Below, one piece after another: positions 34,976-42,716 of a stretch of 46,500 bases of DNA. Numbering within the stretch: position 1 is the stretch's first letter; the number at the start of each line of letters is the position of its first letter. The stretch comes from Flavobacteriaceae bacterium (GTDB lineage: Bacteria; Bacteroidota; Bacteroidia; Flavobacteriales; Flavobacteriaceae). Made by a program: the position numbers and the translations under genes. The notes under the pieces were generated by a model, which saw only the letters and a list, made by a program, of their open reading frames with translations, was not told where the DNA came from and did not search any database. The stretch lies in NCBI GenBank assembly GCA_030726725.1, contig JANRDC010000027.1, forward strand, positions 1 through 46,500. Direction: 5' to 3'.

Positions 34976-35555
34976 CTCTAATTCGTGCGGCTTGCTCATA
35001 GTTTTCTTGTTGTACAGCTAATTCAAGTGCAGACTCCAATGCGTCTAAATCCATGGATGAATAGTCTGTGTAGGGCTCTTGGGCTTCTGGTTGGGTGTTG
35101 ATTTCTGTCGAATTCTTGACGCTGTATTTTGTTTCCTCTTCGATTTGAAGGACGACACCTGCTTGTTCGAGTATGTGCTCGTAGGTAAAAATCGGGGCTT
35201 TAAATCGCAAAGCTAAAGCAATGGCATCACTGGTACGCGCATCGATGACTTCCTCTAAATCGTCTTGTCGCACGATCATGCTGGAATAAAAGACGCCATC
35301 GTTTAACTGATGAATAATCACTTTAGAAAGGTGTATTCCAAAGCGCTCTGCGGTGTTTTTAAAAAGATCATGGGTGAGTGGGCGCGGCGGCTGAATATCC
35401 TTCTCCAAGGCGATAGCAATGGACTGAGCTTCAAAGGCACCAATGACGATGGGAAGTTTTCTGGGGCCGTCTAATTCATTGAGAATGAGCGCGTAAGCCC
35501 CATTTTGTGTCTGGCTGTATGAAATACCCTTAATGGTGAGCGGAATCAGCTGCAT
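34953..35555 (-). CDS. bifunctional nuclease family protein (DUF151) with UVR motif
   Basis: A 200-residue protein. Residues about 1-140 are the bifunctional nuclease domain (LPIVIGAFEAQSIAIALE, DARTSDAIALALRF), which in plants has DNase and RNase activity. The C-terminus (about 165-198: [25 protein letters not shown]) is a UvrB/UvrC-type motif, a common Bacteroidota combination. It is cytoplasmic. It overlaps the transporter start by about 23 bases and follows the etf terminator. Confidence 0.9.
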   Translation of the reverse strand: MQLIPLTIKGISYSQTQNGAYALILNELDGPRKLPIVIGAFEAQSIAIALEKDIQPPRPLTHDLFKNTAERFGIHLSKVIIHQLNDGVFYSSMIVRQDDLEEVIDARTSDAIALALRFKAPIFTYEHILEQAGVVLQIEEETKYSVKNSTEINTQPEAQEPYTDYSSMDLDALESALELAVQQENYEQAARIRDEISKRN

Positions 35556-35562
35556 CGTTGTG

Positions 35563-35596
35563 AAAAAGGAGGCCTTTGGCGGATACCAAAGGCCTC
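35563..35596 (-). terminator. terminator of etfBA
   Basis: An 11-bp perfect stem (GAGGCCTTTGG 35569-35579, CCAAAGGCCTC 35586-35596) with a 6-base loop; on the minus strand it is followed by CTTTTTC. It lies between the etfA stop and the nuclease ATG, so the nuclease gene may need its own promoter or read-through. Confidence 0.8.
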
Positions 35597-35622
35597 ATTA
35601 GATGGAGCAATTTATAAAAAAA

Positions 35623-36591
35623 TTAAGCGTTTTGGGACTTAAAAGCCTTGATTTTTTCAATCAATTGAGGGATCACCTCAAAGGCGTCTCCTACAATGCC
35701 GTAATCCGCTGCTTTAAAAAATGGCGCTTCGGGATCTGTATTGATGACCACTTTTGTTTTTGAGGCACTAACCCCTGCTAGATGCTGAATAGCCCCTGAA
35801 ATACCGATGGCGATATACAGGTTGCTGGCCACTGGTTTTCCCGTTTGACCGACGTGTTCCGAATGAGGTCTCCACCCGAGATCAGATACGGGTTTGGAAC
35901 AAGCAGTTGCAGCGCCCAATACTTGAGCGAGTTCCTCGATCATGCCCCAGTTTTCGGGACCTTTTAATCCTCTTCCGGCGGAAACCACAATTTCTGCGTC
36001 GGCGATGCTGATTTTTCCTTGCGCTTTATCGACGGCACCTGGGGTTGTTTTAGCTTGGTCCTGTAATTCAGCCCGATTTTTTTCTATGGTGTCGCAATGG
36101 ACCGGGTTGGGGTGTAAACCGTAGGCATTGGCCGAAAGGCTGATGATCGCTACTTCACTAGTCACCTCTGTTTGACTAAATCCTTTGTTGGTAAAGACAG
36201 TTCTTTTAAAAGTCATCGGTGTACTGGACTCAGTCATGGAAACAACCCCGGAAACAAAAGCGGCTTTTAGATGAACAGACAGCAAAGGGGCTATGCTTTG
36301 CGCGTTGGCACTAGCGCCTAACACCACCAGTTTTGCTCCTGATTCCACAGCGATTTGAGCGATTGCCCATGCATAGCTATGCGCTTCAAAACGCTCCGAT
36401 GGACCATCGTTAATCATGTAGCATTTGCTGATACCGTATTCGGCCAATGAGTCTGATTTGGTATTTCCAAACACCACAGCTTCGGCTGTCGTTCCCTGAG
36501 CTTGCGCCCAAGCACTTGCATAGGATGCAGCTTCTAAACTTTGCTTGCGGAATACTCCTTGTTCTTGTTCAGCGAAAATTAGTACAGACAT
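35623..36591 (-). CDS. etfA: electron transfer flavoprotein, alpha subunit
   Basis: A 322-residue ETF alpha subunit; with EtfB it carries electrons from acyl-CoA and related dehydrogenases to ETF-quinone oxidoreductase. The C-terminal FAD domain is complete: GRGLKGPENWGMIEELA, GWRPHSEHVGQTGKPV, YIAIGISGAIQHLAG and INTDPEAPFF. The start is the ATG at 36591. It follows etfB by 10 bases, so they are one operon. Confidence 0.96.
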   Translation of the reverse strand: MSVLIFAEQEQGVFRKQSLEAASYASAWAQAQGTTAEAVVFGNTKSDSLAEYGISKCYMINDGPSERFEAHSYAWAIAQIAVESGAKLVVLGASANAQSIAPLLSVHLKAAFVSGVVSMTESSTPMTFKRTVFTNKGFSQTEVTSEVAIISLSANAYGLHPNPVHCDTIEKNRAELQDQAKTTPGAVDKAQGKISIADAEIVVSAGRGLKGPENWGMIEELAQVLGAATACSKPVSDLGWRPHSEHVGQTGKPVASNLYIAIGISGAIQHLAGVSASKTKVVINTDPEAPFFKAADYGIVGDAFEVIPQLIEKIKAFKSQNA

Positions 36592-36601
36592 ATTTTTTGT
36601 G

Positions 36602-37348
36602 TTAGATAACCTTAGCTTCAGTGTGTAATTTCTCGATTAATTCATCCAAGTTGTCTTTGGAGATCATGGTCGTTTGGCTTCTAGCCTCTGGCTTGGCAAA
36701 ATGAATATCCTGAGTCAGCGGTTGAGCGCCAATGCCCGGCAAAACCTTAAGCGGTTTTTGTCTGGCCATCATAATTCCGCGCATATTGGGAATTTTTAAG
36801 TCTTTTTCTTCGACCAAGCCTTTTTGCCCGCCTATGACCAAGGGAAGTTGGGCAGTAAGGGATTCTTTACCTCCGTCGATTTCCCGAACAGCGGTGGCTG
36901 TCTGTTGGTCGATATTGAGTTCAATACATTTGTGAATAAAGCTATATCCCAGTATACCCGCCATCATTCCCGGGACCATACCGCCGTTGTAGTCGATGGA
37001 TTCGCGTCCAGCAATGACTAGGTCATAGCCGTTTTCCTTGACCAGTGCCGAGAGTTCTGCAGCGACCTGATATCCATCAAGTGCCGGGGTGTCGATGCGA
37101 TACGCCTCGTCAGCTCCAATGGCCAATGCCTTTCTGAGTGTTGCTTCTACCGATGCGTCACCCACCGTGGCAACATCAACTGTAGCCCCGTTTTGCTCTT
37201 TGAACCACATGGCGCGTGTCAAGCCAAATTCGTCGTTTGGATTGATCACAAAAGGAACCCCTTGGGTGTCAAACTGAGTATCGTTGTCTTTAAAATTGAT
37301 TTTTGCCGTAGTGTCCGGCACGTTGCTGATACAGACCAGAATCTTCAT
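36602..37348 (-). CDS. etfB: electron transfer flavoprotein, beta subunit
   Basis: A 248-residue ETF beta subunit that binds AMP and docks on dehydrogenases. The start motif is MKILVCISNVPDTTAKINF, with FVINPNDEFGLTRAMWF and the AMP-site region LVIAGRESIDYNGGMVPGMMAG. The start is the ATG at 37348; the open frame reaches 37447 but those residues do not belong to the family and run across the -7 box and palindrome. It is the first gene of etfBA. Confidence 0.96.
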   Translation of the reverse strand: MKILVCISNVPDTTAKINFKDNDTQFDTQGVPFVINPNDEFGLTRAMWFKEQNGATVDVATVGDASVEATLRKALAIGADEAYRIDTPALDGYQVAAELSALVKENGYDLVIAGRESIDYNGGMVPGMMAGILGYSFIHKCIELNIDQQTATAVREIDGGKESLTAQLPLVIGGQKGLVEEKDLKIPNMRGIMMARQKPLKVLPGIGAQPLTQDIHFAKPEARSQTTMISKDNLDELIEKLHTEAKVI

Positions 37349-37375
37349 AAGGTGGTGATTGATTGAATAGCCTAC

Positions 37376-37383
37376 CAAATATA
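37376..37383 (-). promoter_or_regulatory. -7 box of etfBA
   Basis: On the minus strand TATATTTG fits TAnnTTTG, 27 bases before the etfB ATG. The matching -33 position (about 37403-37406) falls inside the palindrome at 37399-37424, and has no TTTG. Confidence 0.55.
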
Positions 37384-37398
37384 GGCCAAAAAATATGT

Positions 37399-37424
37399 AT
37401 TTTACTATGCATGCATAATAAAAT
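37399..37424. repeat. 26-bp palindrome, probable operator between etfBA and pdhB
   Basis: The arms ATTTTACTATGCA (37399-37411) and TGCATAATAAAAT (37412-37424) are inverted repeats with 12 of 13 pairs matching; the single mismatch is at the seventh position. The inner 12 bases (TATGCATGCATA) are perfectly palindromic. It overlaps the -33 region of the etfBA promoter and lies about 50 bases upstream of the pdhB -7 box. That suits a dimeric repressor or activator. No T-run follows, so it is not a terminator. Confidence 0.6.
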
Positions 37425-37472
37425 TTTTCCCATATTTTGATTTTCACCGACTGATAAACCGCAATAATTGAT

Positions 37473-37480
37473 TATTTTTG
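37473..37480 (+). promoter_or_regulatory. -7 box of pdhB
   Basis: TATTTTTG fits TAnnTTTG exactly, 36 bases before the pdhB ATG at 37517. There is no TTTG at a good -33 distance. Confidence 0.5.
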
Positions 37481-37516
37481 CCTCCTATAATTTCACGCTA
37501 AAAGCGCAAGACATCC

Positions 37517-38497
37517 ATGAGAACAATACAGTTTAGAGAGGCCATCGCAGAGGCGATGTCTGAAGAAATGAGAAAAGACCCAACGGTGTATTTGATGGGC
37601 GAAGAAGTAGCAGAGTACAATGGAGCATACAAAGCATCTAAGGGGATGTTGGATGAGTTTGGTCCAGATCGCGTGTTGGATACGCCTATTTCTGAGATGG
37701 GATTTGCCGGTATTGCTGTAGGTTCTGCCATGAACGGAAACAAACCTATTGTTGAGTTTATGACCTTTAACTTCTCTTTGGTGGCTATTGATCAGATCAT
37801 CAACAACGCGGCTAAAATGAGACAGATGTCCGGCGGACAGTTTCCTATTCCTATTGTTTTTAGAGGACCTACTGCTTCTGCAGGTCAGTTAGCGGCCACC
37901 CACTCTCAGGCTTTTGAGAGCTGGTATGCCAATACCCCAGGACTTAAGGTGGTTGTTCCTTCCAATCCTAAAGACGCTAAAGGTCTATTAAAATCAGCCA
38001 TCCAAGACCCAGATCCAGTGATCTTTATGGAGTCTGAGCAGATGTATGGTGACAAGGGAGAGGTGCCAGAAGGCGAATACACCATACCATTAGGTGTAGC
38101 TGATGTAGTGCGCACAGGTACTGATGTCACTGTAGTTTCCTTTGGTAAAATCATTAAAGAGGTGCACAAAGCTGCTGAAAAGTTAGCCGCTGAAGGTATT
38201 TCTCTAGAGGTGATTGATTTGAGAACTGTACGTCCATTGGATATCGATACGGTGATTACTTCTGTAAAGAAAACCAATCGTTTGGTGATTGTTGAAGAGG
38301 CTTGGCCTTTTGGCAACGTCTCCACTGAGATCACCTATCAAGTTCAAGAAAAAGCATTTGACTACTTAGATGCCCCTGTGGTAAAAGTAAATACGGCTGA
38401 TACACCTGCTCCTTTCTCTCCAGTTTTGTTTGAGGCCTGGTTGCCCAACGATTCGGATGTGGTCGCGGCAGTGAAAAAAGTGCTTTATAAAAAATAA
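37517..38497 (+). CDS. pdhB: pyruvate dehydrogenase E1 component, beta subunit
   Basis: A 326-residue E1-beta that, with E1-alpha and thiamine diphosphate, decarboxylates pyruvate (or a related 2-oxoacid) for the dehydrogenase complex. Recognisable blocks are MGEEVAEYNGAYKASKG, DTPISEMGFAGIAVGSAM, RGPTASAGQLAATHSQ and the C-terminal VNTADTPAPFSP. Residues such as the E of the GEEVAEY motif reach the cofactor. E1-alpha is not in the window, so the subunits are encoded apart, as is usual in flavobacteria. It is divergent from etfBA and is followed by its own terminator. Branched-chain E1-beta is a weaker alternative. Confidence 0.9.
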   Translation: MRTIQFREAIAEAMSEEMRKDPTVYLMGEEVAEYNGAYKASKGMLDEFGPDRVLDTPISEMGFAGIAVGSAMNGNKPIVEFMTFNFSLVAIDQIINNAAKMRQMSGGQFPIPIVFRGPTASAGQLAATHSQAFESWYANTPGLKVVVPSNPKDAKGLLKSAIQDPDPVIFMESEQMYGDKGEVPEGEYTIPLGVADVVRTGTDVTVVSFGKIIKEVHKAAEKLAAEGISLEVIDLRTVRPLDIDTVITSVKKTNRLVIVEEAWPFGNVSTEITYQVQEKAFDYLDAPVVKVNTADTPAPFSPVLFEAWLPNDSDVVAAVKKVLYKK

Positions 38498-38516
38498 GCT
38501 AAGCTTTATATGTTTC

Positions 38517-38553
38517 AAAGGCCTCAATACTTGTTATTGGGGCCTTTATTTTT
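38517..38553 (+). terminator. terminator of pdhB
   Basis: A 13-bp stem with one G-T pair (38517-38529 with 38535-38547) around a 5-base loop, followed by ATTTTTG. It lies about 20 bases after the pdhB stop. Confidence 0.75.
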
Positions 38554-38572
38554 GTTAATGGGCTAAAACTTT

Positions 38573-38601
38573 TTTGTTTCTCACCTAATTCCTTACTTTT
38601 G
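38573..38601 (+). promoter_or_regulatory. promoter of the membrane pyrophosphatase gene
   Basis: TTTG at 38573-38576, a 17-base spacer and TACTTTTG (38594-38601) match both elements of the Bacteroidota promoter. Transcription would start about 20 bases before the ATG at 38626. This is the only promoter in the window with both elements exact. Confidence 0.7.
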
Positions 38602-38625
38602 CCCGTCTAAAATTTAAACACTTTT

Positions 38626-41013
38626 ATGGAAGCAAATATCATTTACTTGCCTATTGCATTGGCCCTAGTAGGATTATTGTTCATGTTGGTCAAAATGGCA
38701 TGGGTAAAAAAACAAGCTCCTGGCGATGCTAAAATGCAGGAAATTTCAAAAGCGATCAAAGAAGGAGCTTTGGCATTTTTAAATGCAGAGTACCGTTTAT
38801 TGTTGATTTTTGTCGTGATTGCCTCTGCAGCCCTTTATTTGATTTCTACTATGGTGGAAACCACTAGCTGGATGATTGTGCCTGCTTTTGTGATCGGTGC
38901 TGTTTTTTCAGCATTGGCCGGAAATATTGGCATGCGCATTGCTACAGATTCAAACGCACGTACGGCTGAAGCTGCTAAAACCAGTCTGCCACAGGCGCTT
39001 AAAGTTTCTTTTAGCGGAGGTACCGTTATGGGACTTGGGGTAGCTAGTTTAGCTGTATTGGGTCTTACCTTATTGTTTATGTTGTTGATGGGTCAGTTTA
39101 TGGGTGGCCCAGGTAGTTTTTACCAGAACATGACCTTGGTTTTGGAAACATTGGCTGGTTTTTCTCTAGGTGCTGAGTCTATCGCGTTATTTGCCCGTGT
39201 TGGTGGTGGTATTTATACCAAAGCAGCGGATGTTGGGGCTGATTTGGTGGGTAAAGTAGAAGCGGGTATCCCTGAGGATGACCCCAGAAACCCTGCTACT
39301 ATTGCAGATAATGTTGGGGACAACGTAGGTGACGTTGCGGGTATGGGTGCTGACTTGTTCGGCTCTTATGTCGCTACAGTATTGGCCGCTATGGTGTTGG
39401 GTAACTACATCATCAAAGACATGTCGTCTGCTGGTCAGTTTACTGATTCATTCAATAATATGGGGCCCATCTTGTTGCCCGTAGTTATTGCAGGTGTCGG
39501 GATTTTGGCCTCCATTATCGGTACATTCTTTGTGCGTATTTCAAGTAATGATGCCAAAGAAGCTCAAGTTCAAAAAGCTTTAGATCTGGGTAACTGGGTG
39601 TCGATTGCATTGACTTTGGTCGCTTCTTGGTTCTTGATCGATTGGATGTTGCCTGAAACCTTACAAATGAATTTCTTCGGTGAGGGTGTGAAAAATATTC
39701 CTTCTCGTCATGTGTTTTACGCAGCTTGCATCGGTTTGGCTGTGGGCGCTTTAATTTCATACGTAACTGCTTTCTACACTTCATTGGGCAAGAAACCAGT
39801 TTTGGAAATTGTGCGCAATTCTTCTACAGGTGCGGCTACTAACATCATCGCTGGTTTGGCAGTAGGTATGAAATCTACTTTTTCCTCTGTGATCTTGTTT
39901 GCCGCTGCTATTTATGGTTCTTATGAACTCGCTGGTTTCTACGGGGTAGCTATGGCTGCTTCTGCCATGATGGCAACTACTGCGATGCAGTTGGCGATCG
40001 ATGCATTTGGACCAATCTCTGACAATGCTGGAGGTGTAGCCGAGATGAGCGAACTGCCTAAAGAAGTGCGCGGTCGCACAGATATTTTGGATTCAGTCGG
40101 AAATACTACCGCTGCAGTTGGAAAAGGATTTGCCATCGCTTCTGCGGCGCTTACCGCCTTGGCTTTGTTTGCTGCCTATGTGACATTTACTGGAATTGAC
40201 GGTATCAATATCTTTAAAGCTGATGTATTGGCTATGTTGTTTGTCGGCGCGATGATTCCTGTTGTTTTCTCTGCGCTGGCTATGCAGTCTGTAGGAAAAG
40301 CAGCGATGCAGATGGTGGAGGAAGTTCGTCGCCAGTTCCGTGAAATTCCCGGAATTATGGAGGGTACAGGAAAACCTGAGTACGCTAAGTGTGTGGATAT
40401 CTCTACCCAAGCGGCCCTTAAAGAAATGTTGTTGCCCGGTTTAATCACCATCATTACCCCAATTATTATCGGAGTGCTTTTTGGTGCTGAACCTTTAGGT
40501 GGATATATGGCAGGAGTTTGTGTGAGCGGTGTGATGTGGGCTATTTTCCAAAACAACGCTGGAGGTGCTTGGGACAACGCTAAAAAATCTTTTGAGGCAG
40601 GTGTGGAGATCAACGGTGTGATGACTTTTAAAGGGTCTGATGCCCACAAAGCTGCAGTTACTGGAGATACTGTTGGTGATCCGTTTAAAGACACTTCTGG
40701 ACCTTCTATGAACATCTTGATCAAGTTGACCTGTCTGGTCGGTTTGGTCATTGCTCCGCTTTTGTCTCACGGTGAGGCCACTGCACAAGAAAAAGAGGTC
40801 AATGTTCAGGTGGAAGTATTGGGTGAGTCTGGTGATGTTTCAGCCACCATTACCTACACCAAAACCGAAAATGGTGTCGCTACAACCGTGGTTGAGGAAT
40901 TTGCTGGATCTGAGGCTGAAGTGGAGGCTCAACTCAAAGCTTTTGAGTCTCAAGTTCAAGATTCTACCTCTGGGGTTACTATTAAAATCGAAAAAATGGA
41001 AGTCAATAATTAA
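38626..41013 (+). CDS. hppA: K+-dependent membrane-bound ion-pumping pyrophosphatase
   Basis: A 795-residue membrane pyrophosphatase with about 16 helices that uses PPi hydrolysis to pump H+ and/or Na+. The PPi-binding core is intact: [21 protein letters not shown] and [19 protein letters not shown]. In [12 protein letters not shown] the Ala after NTT (where K+-independent enzymes have Lys) predicts K+ dependence. The last membrane helix ends near residue 712 (LVIAPLL); after it comes an unusual tail of about 75 residues, acidic and strand-rich ([19 protein letters not shown]). The pumped ion cannot be settled by eye. It has a full promoter and terminator and so is monocistronic. Confidence 0.95.
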   Translation: MEANIIYLPIALALVGLLFMLVKMAWVKKQAPGDAKMQEISKAIKEGALAFLNAEYRLLLIFVVIASAALYLISTMVETTSWMIVPAFVIGAVFSALAGNIGMRIATDSNARTAEAAKTSLPQALKVSFSGGTVMGLGVASLAVLGLTLLFMLLMGQFMGGPGSFYQNMTLVLETLAGFSLGAESIALFARVGGGIYTKAADVGADLVGKVEAGIPEDDPRNPATIADNVGDNVGDVAGMGADLFGSYVATVLAAMVLGNYIIKDMSSAGQFTDSFNNMGPILLPVVIAGVGILASIIGTFFVRISSNDAKEAQVQKALDLGNWVSIALTLVASWFLIDWMLPETLQMNFFGEGVKNIPSRHVFYAACIGLAVGALISYVTAFYTSLGKKPVLEIVRNSSTGAATNIIAGLAVGMKSTFSSVILFAAAIYGSYELAGFYGVAMAASAMMATTAMQLAIDAFGPISDNAGGVAEMSELPKEVRGRTDILDSVGNTTAAVGKGFAIASAALTALALFAAYVTFTGIDGINIFKADVLAMLFVGAMIPVVFSALAMQSVGKAAMQMVEEVRRQFREIPGIMEGTGKPEYAKCVDISTQAALKEMLLPGLITIITPIIIGVLFGAEPLGGYMAGVCVSGVMWAIFQNNAGGAWDNAKKSFEAGVEINGVMTFKGSDAHKAAVTGDTVGDPFKDTSGPSMNILIKLTCLVGLVIAPLLSHGEATAQEKEVNVQVEVLGESGDVSATITYTKTENGVATTVVEEFAGSEAEVEAQLKAFESQVQDSTSGVTIKIEKMEVNN

Positions 41014-41030
41014 TGGACATCCCTTGAAAT

Positions 41031-41063
41031 AAAAAAGCCCGCTCATTTGAGCGGGCTTTTTTT
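41031..41063 (+). terminator. bidirectional terminator between hppA and the kinase gene
   Basis: AAAAAAGCCCGCTC (41031-41044), loop ATTT, GAGCGGGCTTTTTTT (41049-41063). T-runs occur on both strands, so it serves hppA and the convergent deoxynucleoside kinase. Confidence 0.9.
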
Positions 41064-41078
41064 ATGTGACAAACAAGG

Positions 41079-41693
41079 CTAAAAGAGTCCGTTGATCTGA
41101 CCGTCAATTTTTTCGATGACCAGTCCTAAATCTTCTTGTTTATTGACAAAATCTATGTCGTCTACGTCGATGACCAAAAGATTTCCCTTGGTGTATTGTT
41201 GAGACCAAGCTTCATAACGTTCGTTCAGTCTGGAGAGGTATTCAATAGAAATACTGTTTTCGTATTCCCTGCCTCTTAGGTGGATTTGTTTGACCAAATT
41301 GGGGATGCTGCTGCGCAGGTAAATCACCAAATCTGGTGGGGCGATGAGTTTTTCCATCAACTCAAATAGACTTTTGTAGTTGGTGAAATCTCGATTGGTC
41401 ATCAAACCCATCGCGTGTAGGTTGGGGGCAAATATAAACGCATCCTCATAAATCGTTCTGTCCTGAATGACGTTCTTGCCGGACTGGCGAATATCCAACA
41501 CTTGCTTGTATCTGCTGTTGAGAAAATAAATCTGCAGATTAAAACTCCAGCGTTCCATTTGGTTGTAGAAGTCGTCAAGATAAGGGTTGTCTACCACATC
41601 TTCGTAATGTGGATCCCATTGGTAGTGTTTGGCGAGTAATTCAGTGAGGGAAGTTTTTCCTGCGCCGATATTTCCTGCAATGGCGATGTGCAT
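41079..41693 (-). CDS. deoxynucleoside kinase (stand-alone)
   Basis: A 204-residue kinase of the deoxynucleoside kinase family that phosphorylates deoxyadenosine, deoxyguanosine or related nucleosides. P-loop GNIGAGKT (about 7-14), canonical DRT motif in VIQDRTIYEDAFIF, and arginine lid LRGREYENSI. It is the length of the classic Lactobacillus and Bacillus enzymes. This is the second such kinase in the window; unlike the kinase half of the folK fusion it keeps the DR[ST] catalytic motif. Substrate choice is not visible. It is monocistronic and is divergent from the GLPGLI gene across 159 bases. Confidence 0.93.
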   Translation of the reverse strand: MHIAIAGNIGAGKTSLTELLAKHYQWDPHYEDVVDNPYLDDFYNQMERWSFNLQIYFLNSRYKQVLDIRQSGKNVIQDRTIYEDAFIFAPNLHAMGLMTNRDFTNYKSLFELMEKLIAPPDLVIYLRSSIPNLVKQIHLRGREYENSISIEYLSRLNERYEAWSQQYTKGNLLVIDVDDIDFVNKQEDLGLVIEKIDGQINGLF

Positions 41694-41852
41694 AGGGTTG
41701 GTTTTTAAGGCCCTTTTTCTCTGTGAAAAGGGACCACAAGATAAGCGATTATCCCTGGATGTGAAAGCCTGGGAAGGCGCCTAATTTTAATTTTATTTTA
41801 AGACTAGATTAAACCTCTTTGCCGTAGTTTCGTCTAACAATAAATTTTTTTT

Positions 41853-42713
41853 ATGAATCACATAAAATTTTGGGTAGTCAGTGTGCTGTTTACCTCTTTG
41901 ACCTATGCGCAAGGATTTCAAGGGATTGCTTATTATCAATCCAAAACATCAGTAGATTTCAATTTTGGCGGGCGGGATATGCCTGAGGCGCAAAAGAAAA
42001 TGATCCAAGAGCGCATGAAGCGTGCATTTGAGAAAACATTCGAGCTTCACTTTACACCATCAACTTCGATTTATAAAGAACAAGTTTCTTTGGAACAACC
42101 TGGCGGTGGGGGTGGAATGATGTTTTCCATGATGTCCGGAGGTGGAGGAACTTATTACAAAAATGTACAAGAGGGCACCTACAGCAATGAGACGGAAACT
42201 TTTGGGAAAATATTTTTGATTGAGGATCAGCTCAAGCCATTGGCCTGGACCATGACCAGTGAGACCAAAAAAATAGGCAATTACACCTGCTACAAGGCAA
42301 CTGCGGTAAGGGCTGTGGATACTACCCAAATGACTTTTAGAATGGGTCGACCACCTAGACCTGAGGCCCAGAAAAAAGATTCTACCCAGAACAATAGTTT
42401 GTTTCAAGAAAAAGCGCCTACCGAGATTACCATCACCGCATGGTATACCATGGACATTCCAGTTGCTCAGGGCCCTGCGCATTACTGGGGGTTACCCGGT
42501 TTGATTATGGAAGTGAGCGATGACAGAACCGTTTTGTTGTGCAATAAAATCGTATTGAACCCAGCTGAGAAAATTGAGATCAAGGCGCCGTCCAAAGGAA
42601 AAAAAGTCAATCAAGCAGAGTTTGATCAAATCATGAAGGACAAGGTTAAAGAAATGTCTGAGCGTTTTCAAAGCGGAGGTGGTCGTTCAGGTTCAATCAT
42701 GATCCGTCAGTAA
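41853..42713 (+). CDS. GLPGLI family secreted protein
   Basis: A 286-residue secreted protein (signal peptide ending TYAQ, about residue 20) with the family-defining motif in HYWGLPGLIMEVSD. Such proteins are restricted to Bacteroidota and are usually encoded beside a TonB-dependent receptor; their biochemical role is not established. Two local features stand out: a Gly/Met-rich insert (GGGGGMMFSMMSGGGG, about residues 85-100), and a basic, Pro-rich stretch (RMGRPPRP). It contains two cysteines, in NYTCYKATA and LLCNKIV. The receptor gene starts 3 bases after its stop, so they are one transcript. Confidence 0.87.
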   Translation: MNHIKFWVVSVLFTSLTYAQGFQGIAYYQSKTSVDFNFGGRDMPEAQKKMIQERMKRAFEKTFELHFTPSTSIYKEQVSLEQPGGGGGMMFSMMSGGGGTYYKNVQEGTYSNETETFGKIFLIEDQLKPLAWTMTSETKKIGNYTCYKATAVRAVDTTQMTFRMGRPPRPEAQKKDSTQNNSLFQEKAPTEITITAWYTMDIPVAQGPAHYWGLPGLIMEVSDDRTVLLCNKIVLNPAEKIEIKAPSKGKKVNQAEFDQIMKDKVKEMSERFQSGGGRSGSIMIRQ

Positions 42714-42716
42714 TCC

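Noticed and set aside
34818-35021. Plus-strand ORF over the start of the nucleoside transporter
   Set aside because: Antisense shadow of the transporter signal segment; no independent support.
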